Assembly: GCA_964498785.1 (NCBI GenBank)
Contig: CAZCJL010000027.1
Span: 1-64,000 of the forward strand
Length of the DNA stretch: 64,000 nt
Direction of reading: 5' to 3'
Source: Mariaggregatimicrobium sp964498785
GTDB lineage: Bacteria; Zhuqueibacterota; Zhuqueibacteria; Thermofontimicrobiales; Thiofontviventaceae
Both the position numbers and the translations under genes were made by a program. Positions 45,135 through 54,025 of the stretch are shown here, one piece after another (the stretch's first letter is position 1; every line of letters begins with the position of its first letter). The notes under the pieces were generated by a model. That model had not been told where the DNA came from. It did not search any database and saw nothing but the letters and a program-made list of their open reading frames with translations.

Positions 45135-46862
45135 TTAGGTTCGCTTGATTAATTTTTTCAATTCACTCCAGCTTCGTGTATTTAATACATCCTTGCTCTC
45201 GAGCCAGCCTCGTTGGGCCTGATACACGCCGTATTTCATATTATCCAGATCAGACCGGGCGTGAGCATCTGTGGAAATAGCGATTTTTACTCCCATCTCT
45301 TTTGCCAGTTTACAATAAACATCAGAAAGATCAAGTCGATCCGGTTGCGCATTTAATTCAACGAAACAACCGTTTTCTTTTGCAGCTTTTAGTACGTTTT
45401 CCAAATCAATATCCATCGGCTCGCGTTGTCCGATTAACCTTCCAGTCGGGTGCGCTAAAATATTAAAATATTTATTATCCATTGCTCGCAACACACGATT
45501 CGTTTGTTTTTCCTTTGATAAATTTAAATTGTAATGTACAGAAGCAATCACAATGTCCAATTCTTTTAACACATCATCAGACAGGTCCAATGAGCCGTCT
45601 TTTAAAATATCTACTTCCACGGATTTCAGAATTTTGAAACCATTATACTTTTCATTAAGCTCATTTATTTTTTCCAACTGCGCCCGCAATCTTTTTTCAT
45701 CGAGACCCTTTGCCACGGTCACCCGCTTCGAATGATCTGTAATCGCTAAATATTCATATCCCTTTTCTTTTGCTGCATCTGCCATTTCTTCCAGCGAAAA
45801 CTTTCCATCTGTTGCTTTTGTGTGTGACTGTAAATCCCCTTTTATGTCTTTTAATGTAATCAACTCTGGTAATTTATTATCCTGAGCCGCTTTTATTTCA
45901 CCCAGATCTTCCCGTAATTCGGGCTCAATGTAAGTTAAATCTACTGTTTGATAGACTTTATCTTCTGTTTCGCTGGCAATGCGGTCAGCTCCGTTAAAAA
46001 CACCATACTCATTTATTTTTAAATCCCGTTCATTTGCCATTTTTCTGATTTTAACATTGTGCGCCTTAGAACCGGTAAAATAAAGCAATGCCGCGCCATA
46101 ACTATCTTCCTGAACAACACGTAAATCAACCTGAAAATTATTACGCAGGATAACCGTGGATCGGGTATCTCCTTTGGAAACAACTGTATCCACATCCTCA
46201 TAATTAACGAAACGATCTATGATATCTGTGCCGCGTTTGCATGTCACCAAAATATCAATATCGCCGACTGTTTCTTTGTGACGACGGTAGCTCCCGGCAA
46301 TAACGACCTGTTTCACTCGGTCTGTATTTTTTAAATATTTCAATAATGGTTGGGCTATTTTTTCAGCCACATGCAATTTAAAACGCTCCTGTTGACCACC
46401 CTTTTTTCGCCGTTCAATGTTGTCCTTAATTTTCGTCTGTATTTTGTCTCCGAACCCTTTTAACTTTTTAATATCATCATTTTTGACTGCCTGCTCCAGT
46501 TCCTCCAGCGTTTTAATTCCCAATTCCTGATGAATTTGTTTCACTCGTTTTGGTCCCAAATCCGCAATCTTCATCATATTACTCAAATCTTCCGGAACTT
46601 TCTCCTCTAAATCTTCCAACTGCTTCAATGTGCCGGTTTCCACAATCTCTTTAATTTTACCGGCGAGATCCTCACCAATACCAGAAAACTGAGTTAAATC
46701 TTCACCGTGTTCAACTATGTCAGCGATATTTTTTGACAGCCCGGCGATAGTTCGGGCTGCGTTACGGTACGCGCGGATTCGGAACTGGTTTTCATCCGCG
46801 ATTTCCAGTAAATCCGCAACTTTATTGAAAATTTTAGAAATGTCATTATTGTGAACAGGCAT
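45135..46862 (-). CDS. polX: family X DNA polymerase with PHP domain
   Basis: The 575-aa repair polymerase has an N-terminal HhH 8-kDa domain (FRIRAYRNAARTI, FSGIGEDLAGKIKEIVETG, LGPKRVKQIHQELGI), the palm with the metal Asp pair in AGSYRRHKETVGDIDILV, and the C-terminal PHP exonuclease (DLQSHTKATDG, LAITDHS, SVHYNL, LAHPTGR, ISTDAHARSDLDN). It acts in gap filling. It lies 16 bp upstream of the broken ligA, the remains of a gap-fill and seal pair. Confidence 0.92.
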   Translation of the reverse strand: MPVHNNDISKIFNKVADLLEIADENQFRIRAYRNAARTIAGLSKNIADIVEHGEDLTQFSGIGEDLAGKIKEIVETGTLKQLEDLEEKVPEDLSNMMKIADLGPKRVKQIHQELGIKTLEELEQAVKNDDIKKLKGFGDKIQTKIKDNIERRKKGGQQERFKLHVAEKIAQPLLKYLKNTDRVKQVVIAGSYRRHKETVGDIDILVTCKRGTDIIDRFVNYEDVDTVVSKGDTRSTVILRNNFQVDLRVVQEDSYGAALLYFTGSKAHNVKIRKMANERDLKINEYGVFNGADRIASETEDKVYQTVDLTYIEPELREDLGEIKAAQDNKLPELITLKDIKGDLQSHTKATDGKFSLEEMADAAKEKGYEYLAITDHSKRVTVAKGLDEKRLRAQLEKINELNEKYNGFKILKSVEVDILKDGSLDLSDDVLKELDIVIASVHYNLNLSKEKQTNRVLRAMDNKYFNILAHPTGRLIGQREPMDIDLENVLKAAKENGCFVELNAQPDRLDLSDVYCKLAKEMGVKIAISTDAHARSDLDNMKYGVYQAQRGWLESKDVLNTRSWSELKKLIKRT

Positions 46863-46917
46863 AATTGCCTCATTTTTGAATTAACGTAAATTCATGCCCC
46901 GTTTATCTCCAAAAATA

Positions 46918-46950
46918 ACTTGCGACGCATCTATTCGTTGCGCCGCAAGT
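46918..46950 (-). terminator. intrinsic terminator
   Basis: ACTTGCGACGCA and TGCGCCGCAAGT form a 12-bp stem (one mismatch) with a nine-base loop. On the minus strand TATTTTT follows. It closes the PfpI-containing unit upstream of polX. Confidence 0.7.
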
Positions 46951-47018
46951 TTTGGAGGGAGAATGAGCATTCTGCCGCGTTAGTGCAACATCACTCATTC
47001 CGGGGGAATTCACTGAAT

Positions 47019-47534
47019 TTATTGAATCGCTTTTATAATCTGTTTACAAAATGCAGGCAAATCGGCTGGCGTCCTTGAAGTAATCAAATTTCCATCGACT
47101 ACGACTTCCTCGTCCATCCAGTTTGCCCCGGCATTTACCATATCATCTTTAATGGCAAAAAAACTTGTCGCCTTTTTACCGTTCAGAATTCTGGCTGATG
47201 CCATCATCCAGCCACCATGACAAATTGCCGCGATTACTTTCCCGTCCTGATTCATTGTCTTTACAAACTCAACCATTTTCGGGCTGCGGCGCATGTGATC
47301 CGGTGAGTAACCACCGGGAATGATAAGCGCATCAAAATCCGTCGGATCAACATCCACAATGGAATAATCTGCTTTTGCAGGAACACCATGTTTGCCCTTA
47401 AAAGTTTCTGCTGTAGGACCAATCACAACCACATCAGCGCCTTCTTCTTGCATTCGAAGTTTAGGGTACCATAATTCCAAATCTTCAAAATAGTTCGCAA
47501 CAAAAAGTGCAATTTTTTTTCCTGCTATACTCAT
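47019..47534 (-). CDS. PfpI/DJ-1 family protein
   Basis: This 171-aa class I glutamine-amidotransferase-like protein of the PfpI branch has the nucleophile elbow AAICHGGW with Cys and following His, the conserved Glu in YFEDLELWYP, and IIPGGYSPDHMRR. Relatives are glyoxalases, deglycases or proteases linked to carbonyl stress. It lies 19 bp downstream of the pterin dehydratase gene. Confidence 0.88.
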   Translation of the reverse strand: MSIAGKKIALFVANYFEDLELWYPKLRMQEEGADVVVIGPTAETFKGKHGVPAKADYSIVDVDPTDFDALIIPGGYSPDHMRRSPKMVEFVKTMNQDGKVIAAICHGGWMMASARILNGKKATSFFAIKDDMVNAGANWMDEEVVVDGNLITSRTPADLPAFCKQIIKAIQ

Positions 47535-47553
47535 TTTTTATCTCCGATTTTTA

Positions 47554-47880
47554 TCAAATATTATCTATTTTAGCTGCAAGAATAAAATCATTTTCATGAA
47601 GTCCATTTATTTTATGTGTTGATAACACTATTTCAACTTTGTTGTAATTGATGCAAATATCCGGGTGATGATCTTCCTCGCCGGCTATTTTCGCGATTTT
47701 ATTTACAAATTCCATTGATTTGTCAAAGTTTTCAAATTCAAATAGCTTTTTTATTTTATGCGTTTCGATTAGTATCAATTCCCAACCGGTTAGCTGCTGC
47801 ACACACTGGGCGGCCTTTTCTCCGGACAGCGGTTTGGTACCCCCTTCTACTGGCTTACAATGTTTTTCATGAAGTACCAT
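47554..47880 (-). CDS. pterin-4a-carbinolamine dehydratase
   Basis: The 108-aa protein matches the PCD/DCoH fold: GWELILIETHKIKKLFEFENFDKSMEFVNKIAKIAGEEDHHPDICINYNKVEIVLSTHKINGLHENDFILAAKID, with the active-site EDHHPD. It dehydrates 4a-hydroxy-tetrahydropterin; no aromatic hydroxylase is nearby, and many bacterial PCDs instead serve molybdopterin or unknown roles. GGAGG precedes the start. Confidence 0.9.
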   Translation of the reverse strand: MVLHEKHCKPVEGGTKPLSGEKAAQCVQQLTGWELILIETHKIKKLFEFENFDKSMEFVNKIAKIAGEEDHHPDICINYNKVEIVLSTHKINGLHENDFILAAKIDNI

Positions 47881-47943
47881 GTTGTCCTCCTGTTAACGCT
47901 ACTTTTTGTTGCAAATATTCTTCGTATTTCATCACAAAAAATC

Positions 47944-48140
47944 ACTGGCGTTAACCCAAAAATATTGTGGTCATGAATAATTTCCCAACCAACGCATTTT
48001 TCCGATTTATATGAAAATTTATAAATATTTTTCATGATAATCTAATATCATATATCTCAATGGATCTATTTATTCATTAAACCACGCTGCTCGTGCTTTG
48101 TCAATGTGACAATCACATATTTTCTATTGTTAACGCCAGT
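47944..48140. repeat. 197-bp segment bounded by perfect 12-bp inverted repeats
   Basis: ACTGGCGTTAAC (47944-47955) and GTTAACGCCAGT (48129-48140) bound a non-coding AT-rich stretch. Size and terminal symmetry resemble a second MITE-like insertion, though the ends differ from those of the 11867-12050 element. The rest of the 339-bp spacer has no gene. Confidence 0.45.
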
Positions 48141-48219
48141 TAAATCTCCTTTTGTTTCAAAAATAATGCATGCTGCTAAAGTCATATAATACCAATTACA
48201 GTTTTCATTTAAACCCTAA

Positions 48220-48648
48220 TTAAGCTGCTAATTTCGCTTCCAGTGTTATTTCGACGCCTAAAAGCGCTTTTGAAACCGGGCAATTTTTTTTGGCATTTTC
48301 CGCATGTTCCAGGAATTTTGCAGCATCAATATCTGGCACGTATGCCTCTACACGTAAAATAATTGATGCGATTTCAAATCCATCAGCGACCTTTGCCAAA
48401 TTAACCTCAGCGCTTGTTTGCACGCTTTTGGGTTCATATCCTGCTTTAGAAAGATTTGCTGACAACGCCATGGAAAAACACCCTGCATGTGCCGCGCCGA
48501 TTAATTCTTCCGGATTTGTGCCAGAGCCATCTTCAAAACGTGATGTAAAAGAGTACGAACCTTCAAAAGCGCCGCTTCCTAATTTTAAACTTCCTTTTCC
48601 TTGTTTTAAATTTCCGTTCCAAACAGCACTTGCTTTGCGTATTGGCAT
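48220..48648 (-). CDS. OsmC/Ohr family peroxiredoxin
   Basis: The 142-aa hydroperoxide-reducing protein starts at ATG 48648 after AAAGGAG; an upstream ATG at 48669 lacks a ribosome site. The two redox cysteines are in AAHAGCFSMAL and KNCPVSKAL, and the N-terminus (SAVWNGNLKQGKGSLKL) is of the OsmC rather than Ohr type. It detoxifies organic peroxides. Confidence 0.9.
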   Translation of the reverse strand: MPIRKASAVWNGNLKQGKGSLKLGSGAFEGSYSFTSRFEDGSGTNPEELIGAAHAGCFSMALSANLSKAGYEPKSVQTSAEVNLAKVADGFEIASIILRVEAYVPDIDAAKFLEHAENAKKNCPVSKALLGVEITLEAKLAA

Positions 48649-48694
48649 AATTTTGCTCCTTTCATTCATATATTTTGAAATATCAATTTATTTA

Positions 48695-49318
48695 TCATAA
48701 AAAATAAATATGATCCAGGGCGGTCGTTACATCTCCTGCATATAACGTCGAAATCTGATGAAGCGCCAACGCCTGCTCAAAGTCTGTTAACGCCGACATT
48801 CCATCGGCTGCGGCTACAACGTGTAACCAGCGCAATCCAGCGGACGCCGCAGTATGTAAAACACAAATATTTGAAACAGTGCCAACAACCACGATATGTT
48901 GGATTTTCCAAATCCGGCTAAGAAAATGTTCCAGCCAGGTGCCATAGAATCCATCATAACGGTTTTTGGGACATACCAGATCGCCTGGTTGCGGAGTAAG
49001 TTCCTCGATTATCTCCCATCCCCATGTATCCACCAGACAATGTTCCGGCCAAATATCAAATTCAGGATCACCCGGGACTTGTGTATCCTCCGTGTAAATA
49101 ATTTTTACATTTGCTTCTCGTGCTTTTTTCGCGAATCGTTCAATTTTCGGAATTGTTTCACTGGCTGACGGTACAACAAGACTGCCACCTTCCTTTATAA
49201 AATCATTTTGCATATCCACGATGATAACAGCGGTTTCTTTCGCCGGCAAATTTACTCGTTTTTTGAAATCAATGTCCGGTACTTCTACAGTTTTTGGTGG
49301 AATAAAATTAATGCTCAT
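48695..49318 (-). CDS. isochorismatase-family hydrolase, nicotinamidase-like
   Basis: This 207-aa cysteine hydrolase has the triad Asp in VIIVDMQNDF, Lys in CPKNRYDGFYGT and Cys in VVGTVSNICVLHTA. Context argues for nicotinamide to nicotinate: its ATG overlaps the stop of the nicotinate phosphoribosyltransferase gene by four bases. A metal-binding DxHxxH of true PncA is not evident (DIWPEHC instead), so the substrate may differ. Confidence 0.8.
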   Translation of the reverse strand: MSINFIPPKTVEVPDIDFKKRVNLPAKETAVIIVDMQNDFIKEGGSLVVPSASETIPKIERFAKKAREANVKIIYTEDTQVPGDPEFDIWPEHCLVDTWGWEIIEELTPQPGDLVCPKNRYDGFYGTWLEHFLSRIWKIQHIVVVGTVSNICVLHTAASAGLRWLHVVAAADGMSALTDFEQALALHQISTLYAGDVTTALDHIYFL

Positions 49319-50877
49319 TTTTTACTCCTATGATTATTTTTTAATGAATCGATCAACCGTTGTTTTTCATCCCATAATGTAGGAGTAATCGACACATGAT
49401 AATAGTGCGGGTCAAGTAATCGTTTTACACCGGAATCAAGATAATCAAGATCTTTTTCCCTGACATGCCGAATATCGTCAATTGTTGGGAAATCATAGGT
49501 TACCTCACCGTTTTTATAGATTTTTGTTAACAACGGCTCGATTTTTTGAATATTATTACGGGCAAACGTACGTCTTTTACGATGATCTGTGGGATGGCGC
49601 AATTTTATTTTTTCCATTTCATTTACAGCCTCATCTTCCAAACTGATCAGATCAGCCGTTGCCTTATTTCGGCTATCGTAAATTCGCCACACGTTCTTGT
49701 TTCCCGGATTTGGAGTTTTATCAATGTTTTCTGAAACTTTGATTGCAGGAATCCATTTTTCCTTATCTCGCACTGCCACCATTTTATAGACGCCTCCTAA
49801 TGCGCAGCAACCGGCCGATGTGATAAGTCGTGTACCAACTCCGTAAACAAGTCTCTGTATCAGTGTATCCGGGTCCACTCCTTGTAATATGCTTTCATCT
49901 TTTATTTGCGTTAAAATCTGCCAAATATTTAACTCATCCAATTCATTGGAAAGAACGATTTTTGTTTCAGTGAATCCGGCTTTATCCAGCATTTTTGCGG
50001 CCTCAATGGTTAGATGCGCCAAATCACCTGAATCCAGGCGAATCCCTATCGGTTCATGTCCTTTCATTTTTAATTTTTCAAATACTTTTATTGCATTAGG
50101 GATACCGCTCTCCAATGTATTAATGGTATCCACAAGCAAGATACAATTGTCAGGATAAATATCGGCGTATGCTTTAAACGCATCCAACTCAGTCATGCCT
50201 AATGCAAGGAACAATTGCACCATACTATGCGCATGAGTTCCTTTCGGCGGATACCCAAGTACATGCGAAATTCCCACATTTGATGAAAAATCAGCGCCAC
50301 CGATAAGTGCAGCACGAACCCCGGCATTCGCCCCCCGATCCTGTCCTCGCCTGGCTCCAAATTCTAACAATAATTGACCTTTGCCCTGCTGTTTTATCCG
50401 GGAGGCTTTGGTTGCAATTAATATCTGATAATTTAATTGATTTAACAACGCTGTTTCCAAAATCTGAGCATTAATCATCGGGCCCTGAATAATCGTTAAT
50501 GGGACGTTCGGATGAACCACCCGTCCTTCCGGGATCGCATCAACAGTCAAACATTCGTACGATCCGTTTTCACGCAGCCATTTCAAAAAATCGTCCTCAA
50601 ATACTGGTTTTCCTGACGTCGCTTTTTGACTACGCAAATATTCAATATCTTTTTCACGATACCGAACGTTCTGCATCCAGTTGATAAACCATTCAAGTCC
50701 GGCATTAATACAATACCCTGCCTTATGCGCACCGTAATCAGGATAGCTTCTAAAAAAGTGTTCAAATTGCACCTTTTTTTCTTGAAAGCCCATTTTATAA
50801 TAAACCTGAGCCATCGTCAATTGATATTGATCTGTAAAAAGAATTCCTGCTGCCGTATCGAATTCAATTTTTTTCAT
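49315..50877 (-). CDS. pncB: nicotinate phosphoribosyltransferase
   Basis: This enzyme (520 aa from the ATG at 50877; an ATG at 50892 is also possible) makes nicotinate mononucleotide from nicotinate and PRPP. Landmarks are FTDQYQLTMAQVYY at the N-terminus, LEFGARRGQDRGANAGVRAALIGGADFSSN, TQAHSMV-like HAHSMVQLFLALGM, and GIRLDSGDLAHLTIEAAKMLD. It is translationally coupled to the downstream hydrolase gene, giving an NAD-salvage pair, and PRPP synthetase is encoded 6 kb away on the same strand. Confidence 0.9.
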   Translation of the reverse strand: MKKIEFDTAAGILFTDQYQLTMAQVYYKMGFQEKKVQFEHFFRSYPDYGAHKAGYCINAGLEWFINWMQNVRYREKDIEYLRSQKATSGKPVFEDDFLKWLRENGSYECLTVDAIPEGRVVHPNVPLTIIQGPMINAQILETALLNQLNYQILIATKASRIKQQGKGQLLLEFGARRGQDRGANAGVRAALIGGADFSSNVGISHVLGYPPKGTHAHSMVQLFLALGMTELDAFKAYADIYPDNCILLVDTINTLESGIPNAIKVFEKLKMKGHEPIGIRLDSGDLAHLTIEAAKMLDKAGFTETKIVLSNELDELNIWQILTQIKDESILQGVDPDTLIQRLVYGVGTRLITSAGCCALGGVYKMVAVRDKEKWIPAIKVSENIDKTPNPGNKNVWRIYDSRNKATADLISLEDEAVNEMEKIKLRHPTDHRKRRTFARNNIQKIEPLLTKIYKNGEVTYDFPTIDDIRHVREKDLDYLDSGVKRLLDPHYYHVSITPTLWDEKQRLIDSLKNNHRSKK

Positions 50878-50892
50878 AACCCTTTTGCCCAT

Positions 50893-51268
50893 TCGTTTAA
50901 TGGTAATTACGCAATCGGTATGCCATATAATTTTATAAGTACTTTTATCTTTGTAAATTAAGAACTTAATATCTGTTTATTTGCTCATCGCCTATTCAAT
51001 AGATTTAGAATGCCAAAGTGTTGTGTGCATATTGTGTACACGACACAGATTTAAAACAGTTTCAAATATGTAGAAATGGTACAAAATAAATTTATACAAC
51101 AAAGGACTAAACTTATCGGATATTATCGGGTGGTTAAAAACATAGTAAATAGTGGTCATTTCGATGATAAAATAAATCAATATAAAACTGTACCATACAT
51201 TCACCATGAAATCACGTGTGACAAAACACATATAAAAACGATCATTATAGAAATTAATGAATTCTTCA
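50893..51268. other. AT-rich spacer, no convincing gene
   Basis: This 376-bp gap between pncB and pfkB presumably carries the pncB promoter. A 79-codon open frame on the minus strand has no ribosome site and unlikely composition, so I do not call it. Confidence 0.4.
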
Positions 51269-52192
51269 TCATTTCATCTGCTGATAAATATTTTCAACAT
51301 CATCCAGTCGGCACAACTCAGTGCCAGGCGTCATAACGGCTGCAGCGCCGGCTGCTACGCCATATTTCACCGCATCAATGAGCTTTTTCCCGCGGGGCAA
51401 CGCCAGTACAATTCCGGCGATCATACTATCTCCGGCTCCGACTTTGCTTTTAATTGGCACTGTCGGTGATCTTAAATGCTCGCATTTATCTGACGTCACA
51501 ACAAATGCGCCGCCAGCGCCCAGTGAAATGACAATCACTTCACTATTTCCTTGTTTCAATATGTCTACGGCAACTTTCTTTAATTCAATTTCATTTTCGA
51601 CATCTTTTCCGATAAGGTCTTTTACTTCACGCATATTTGGTTTTATCAAAAATACACCTTCTTCGACTGCCATGCGAAGCGGTTCACCAGTGGTATCGAG
51701 GATGATTTGAATCTGGTGATTTTTACTAATCTGCGCTAAACGTGCATAAAAATCGTTCGGAACTCCGGGGGGTAAACTTCCACTTGCAACAATATAGTCT
51801 GGTTTTGACTTTTTTGTCTGAATTTGTTGCAGACATTTTTCCCACTCTTCTTTAAGAACTTCTGGCCCTGGCATGGTGAAACGAAACTGCTGATTACCGG
51901 ACGTCTCTCGGATATGAAAACTTTCCCGTGTTAAGTTTTCAATGACAACCTGTGAATGGACGATTCCTTCCTGTTCAAGTAACTGACCCAATAGCTTCCC
52001 ATTCGCACCTCCGGACAGATAAACTGCCTCAGAAGAACCACCCAATTTACGGATTGCGCGGGAGACATTCAGACCGCCGCCGCCAGGCTGGTATTGTGGT
52101 TGTTTGCATCTCAACTTTTTATCGGGCTTCACACGGTCGACCTGTGAATTAATATCGATGGTCGGGTTCATTGTCAGCGTTAAAATTTTCAT
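51269..52192 (-). CDS. PfkB-family sugar-phosphate kinase (phosphofructokinase-like)
   Basis: The 307-aa carbohydrate kinase is of the 6-phosphofructokinase II / 1-phosphofructokinase / tagatose-6-phosphate kinase group: TLTMNPTIDI at the N-terminus, PGGGGLNVSRAIRKLGG, and the anion hole GAGDSMIAGIV with catalytic Asp. GGxGxNVAR-type wording favours a sugar phosphate over free ribose. It lies 44 bp downstream of the amidotransferase gene. The broken class I aldolase 12 kb away would have been the next glycolytic step. Confidence 0.88.
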   Translation of the reverse strand: MKILTLTMNPTIDINSQVDRVKPDKKLRCKQPQYQPGGGGLNVSRAIRKLGGSSEAVYLSGGANGKLLGQLLEQEGIVHSQVVIENLTRESFHIRETSGNQQFRFTMPGPEVLKEEWEKCLQQIQTKKSKPDYIVASGSLPPGVPNDFYARLAQISKNHQIQIILDTTGEPLRMAVEEGVFLIKPNMREVKDLIGKDVENEIELKKVAVDILKQGNSEVIVISLGAGGAFVVTSDKCEHLRSPTVPIKSKVGAGDSMIAGIVLALPRGKKLIDAVKYGVAAGAAAVMTPGTELCRLDDVENIYQQMK

Positions 52193-52236
52193 GGAGACCT
52201 CGTTTTGTTAAATTACTTTTTCTAATCTTCAAACAA

Positions 52237-53067
52237 TTAGATTTTTACCGGGATCGCTTCATGAATCATTTGCTTGAAAATTTGTCGTTGACGCCACATT
52301 TGTGGTAAAAATTCAGGATGCCACTGAACTCCCAGAATAAAACGTTTATCATTGTGCTCAATTGCCTGAATGACATCGGTGGTTTCTCTGGCAACGACCT
52401 GTAATCGATTTCCTGTCTCTTTGATTGCCTGATGATGTAATGCATTTACAGTGCAGGTGCGGCAATGTAAAATTCCAGCAAGTTTGCTATTCTGTTTGAG
52501 TTGAATTTTCTTCTTCGGTAAAATACTTCGAATCTGCGGCGACTCGGTGTAAAAACTTTTAATGTCCTGATAGAGTGATCCACCAAAATACACATTTAAT
52601 AACTGCGCGCCCCGGCAAATTCCAAGAACGGGCAGATTATTCGAAACCGAGTGATCGATAAGTTTATATTCCAGCTTATCCCGTTTTCTGTCAATTATTT
52701 TCACGGATTTCATACTAAACAGCTTTCTTAACACATAAAGCAACGGGAAAAAGAGAAGCGAGATGATAAATCGCATGAATCCCTTTATCGATTTATTCGC
52801 CTGTTTGATATCCGGAATTACATCTTCTACCTTTTCACCGTAAAGGCGGGGATCGATATCAGAACCGCCACTGATAATTAGCCCTTGAATTTTCTTGTCA
52901 GTTTTGGGTCGCGAAGGTGTAATTCGCACTGGTCTTCCGCCTGCCATCCTCACCGCGATATTGATAAAAATCCATGCGACATCTCCTCCCTTATCAGGAC
53001 ATGTCACTGCAATTACCGGTCGACGATTTCCCCGGTCTTTTTCCAGTTTTTTATGATTTGATACCAT
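52237..53067 (-). CDS. class I glutamine amidotransferase / gamma-glutamyl hydrolase (peptidase C26) with a membrane insert
   Basis: The 276-aa hydrolase has the C26 nucleophile GICRGAQLLNV and the His-Glu pair in GVQWHPEF, with the early GLIISGGSDIDPRLYG. Between that and the nucleophile lies a hydrophobic stretch FMRFIISLLFFPLLYVLRKLF, about 20 residues, that would form a membrane helix or amphipathic anchor and is not usual for this family. It overlaps the amidoligase gene by 55 bp, so they are coupled. The pair matches the known amidoligase plus gamma-glutamyl hydrolase theme, where one forms and the other trims an amide bond. Confidence 0.8.
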   Translation of the reverse strand: MVSNHKKLEKDRGNRRPVIAVTCPDKGGDVAWIFINIAVRMAGGRPVRITPSRPKTDKKIQGLIISGGSDIDPRLYGEKVEDVIPDIKQANKSIKGFMRFIISLLFFPLLYVLRKLFSMKSVKIIDRKRDKLEYKLIDHSVSNNLPVLGICRGAQLLNVYFGGSLYQDIKSFYTESPQIRSILPKKKIQLKQNSKLAGILHCRTCTVNALHHQAIKETGNRLQVVARETTDVIQAIEHNDKRFILGVQWHPEFLPQMWRQRQIFKQMIHEAIPVKI

Positions 53068-54023
53068 TTGCTCTTAAAATTAATAAATGTAGTGTCCCAT
53101 ACGTGTATGTATTCTTCACTCAATTTTGAAATCTCCAATAGATTATCTGCCAGTTTCTCGACTTCTACCCATAAATTCCATTCTGTGGCAATTCGCCAAT
53201 CTGATTCATCGACCAGACAGTTTGGCAAACGATAATGAAATGCCGGTCTGGCAGTGTTTTTTTCATCACGAATGAACGATTCAAAATAGTTCTCATCCAT
53301 GAGGGCAAAGATCGGGAATAAATCGAGCGCCCTGTTTCTTGTTGGATTGTATTTCATGTAATCCCGAATCAGGATTTTCAAATCAGGCTTGTACAGCGGA
53401 TCTAATACTAAAAGAATGTAATCGCTTGGGAATTCATTGATGAACGGTGGAATTCGGCGTGAAAAATCAATGTTCGATTCTTTGAAAATCCACTCATACA
53501 ACAAAAAAAATGATCGTAAATAATTTAAAACCGTATTAGCTGTCTGCTCTGGCATTTCAATGTTGATATGTAAACCAAATGCGTTTACAAACGACGTTCT
53601 GGTGCCTTCAATATGCTGTGTCTGTAATGCACTACGCAGCTTTTCTATAGAATCCATTTCTGTTATCGCAACCGGTGGTACGGCAATTTCGCACGGAACC
53701 ACTACAGATGCCACATTTTTTAGTAAATCTTCAAGCGGTTCCTGCAACGGATGTTCACTCAGGTCGATTCCGATTTTTTTTAAAGCAGAAATATAAGATT
53801 CATCCTTCAATAATGTTGAATCCATTTCGATCTTGAAATCCCCGATACTGGTTTGCTCAACTTCGTGATAAAATCGGTTCACTTCGCGATGGTTACCACC
53901 GAATAGTTGCATAATGATTTCTGCAACATTGCGCAGCTCAATTCCGGAGAATTCGAATTCATATCCTATCTTTCGGAGAGTGCCTTTTTTATTCTTAATT
54001 TTAGCTGGTAAATTGAAATTCAT
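53013..54023 (-). CDS. amidoligase (COOH-NH2 ligase) family protein
   Basis: This 336-aa protein has features of the putative amidoligase family of the glutamine synthetase/GCS2 fold: IGYEFEFSGIEL (metal-binding Glu pair), FKIEMDSTLL, VVVPCEIAVPPVAI, AFGLHINIEMPE with the conserved His-x-Asn, and the late Arg-rich NPTRNRALDLFPIF. It would couple an amine to a carboxylate using ATP; the substrate is unknown. Its ATG lies 2 nt from the stop of the ATPase gamma gene, so it belongs to the atp transcript, and it overlaps the C26 hydrolase. Confidence 0.75.
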   Translation of the reverse strand: MNFNLPAKIKNKKGTLRKIGYEFEFSGIELRNVAEIIMQLFGGNHREVNRFYHEVEQTSIGDFKIEMDSTLLKDESYISALKKIGIDLSEHPLQEPLEDLLKNVASVVVPCEIAVPPVAITEMDSIEKLRSALQTQHIEGTRTSFVNAFGLHINIEMPEQTANTVLNYLRSFFLLYEWIFKESNIDFSRRIPPFINEFPSDYILLVLDPLYKPDLKILIRDYMKYNPTRNRALDLFPIFALMDENYFESFIRDEKNTARPAFHYRLPNCLVDESDWRIATEWNLWVEVEKLADNLLEISKLSEEYIHVWDTTFINFKSKWYQIIKNWKKTGEIVDR

Positions 54024-54025
54024 GT

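Noticed and set aside
50992..51231. 79-codon minus-strand frame between pncB and pfkB
   Set aside because: No ribosome site and composition typical of AT-rich non-coding DNA.
52237..54023. Glutamine synthetase plus PuuD polyamine catabolism
   Set aside because: The ligase lacks glutamine synthetase signature motifs and no other puu genes are present; the amidoligase family fits better.
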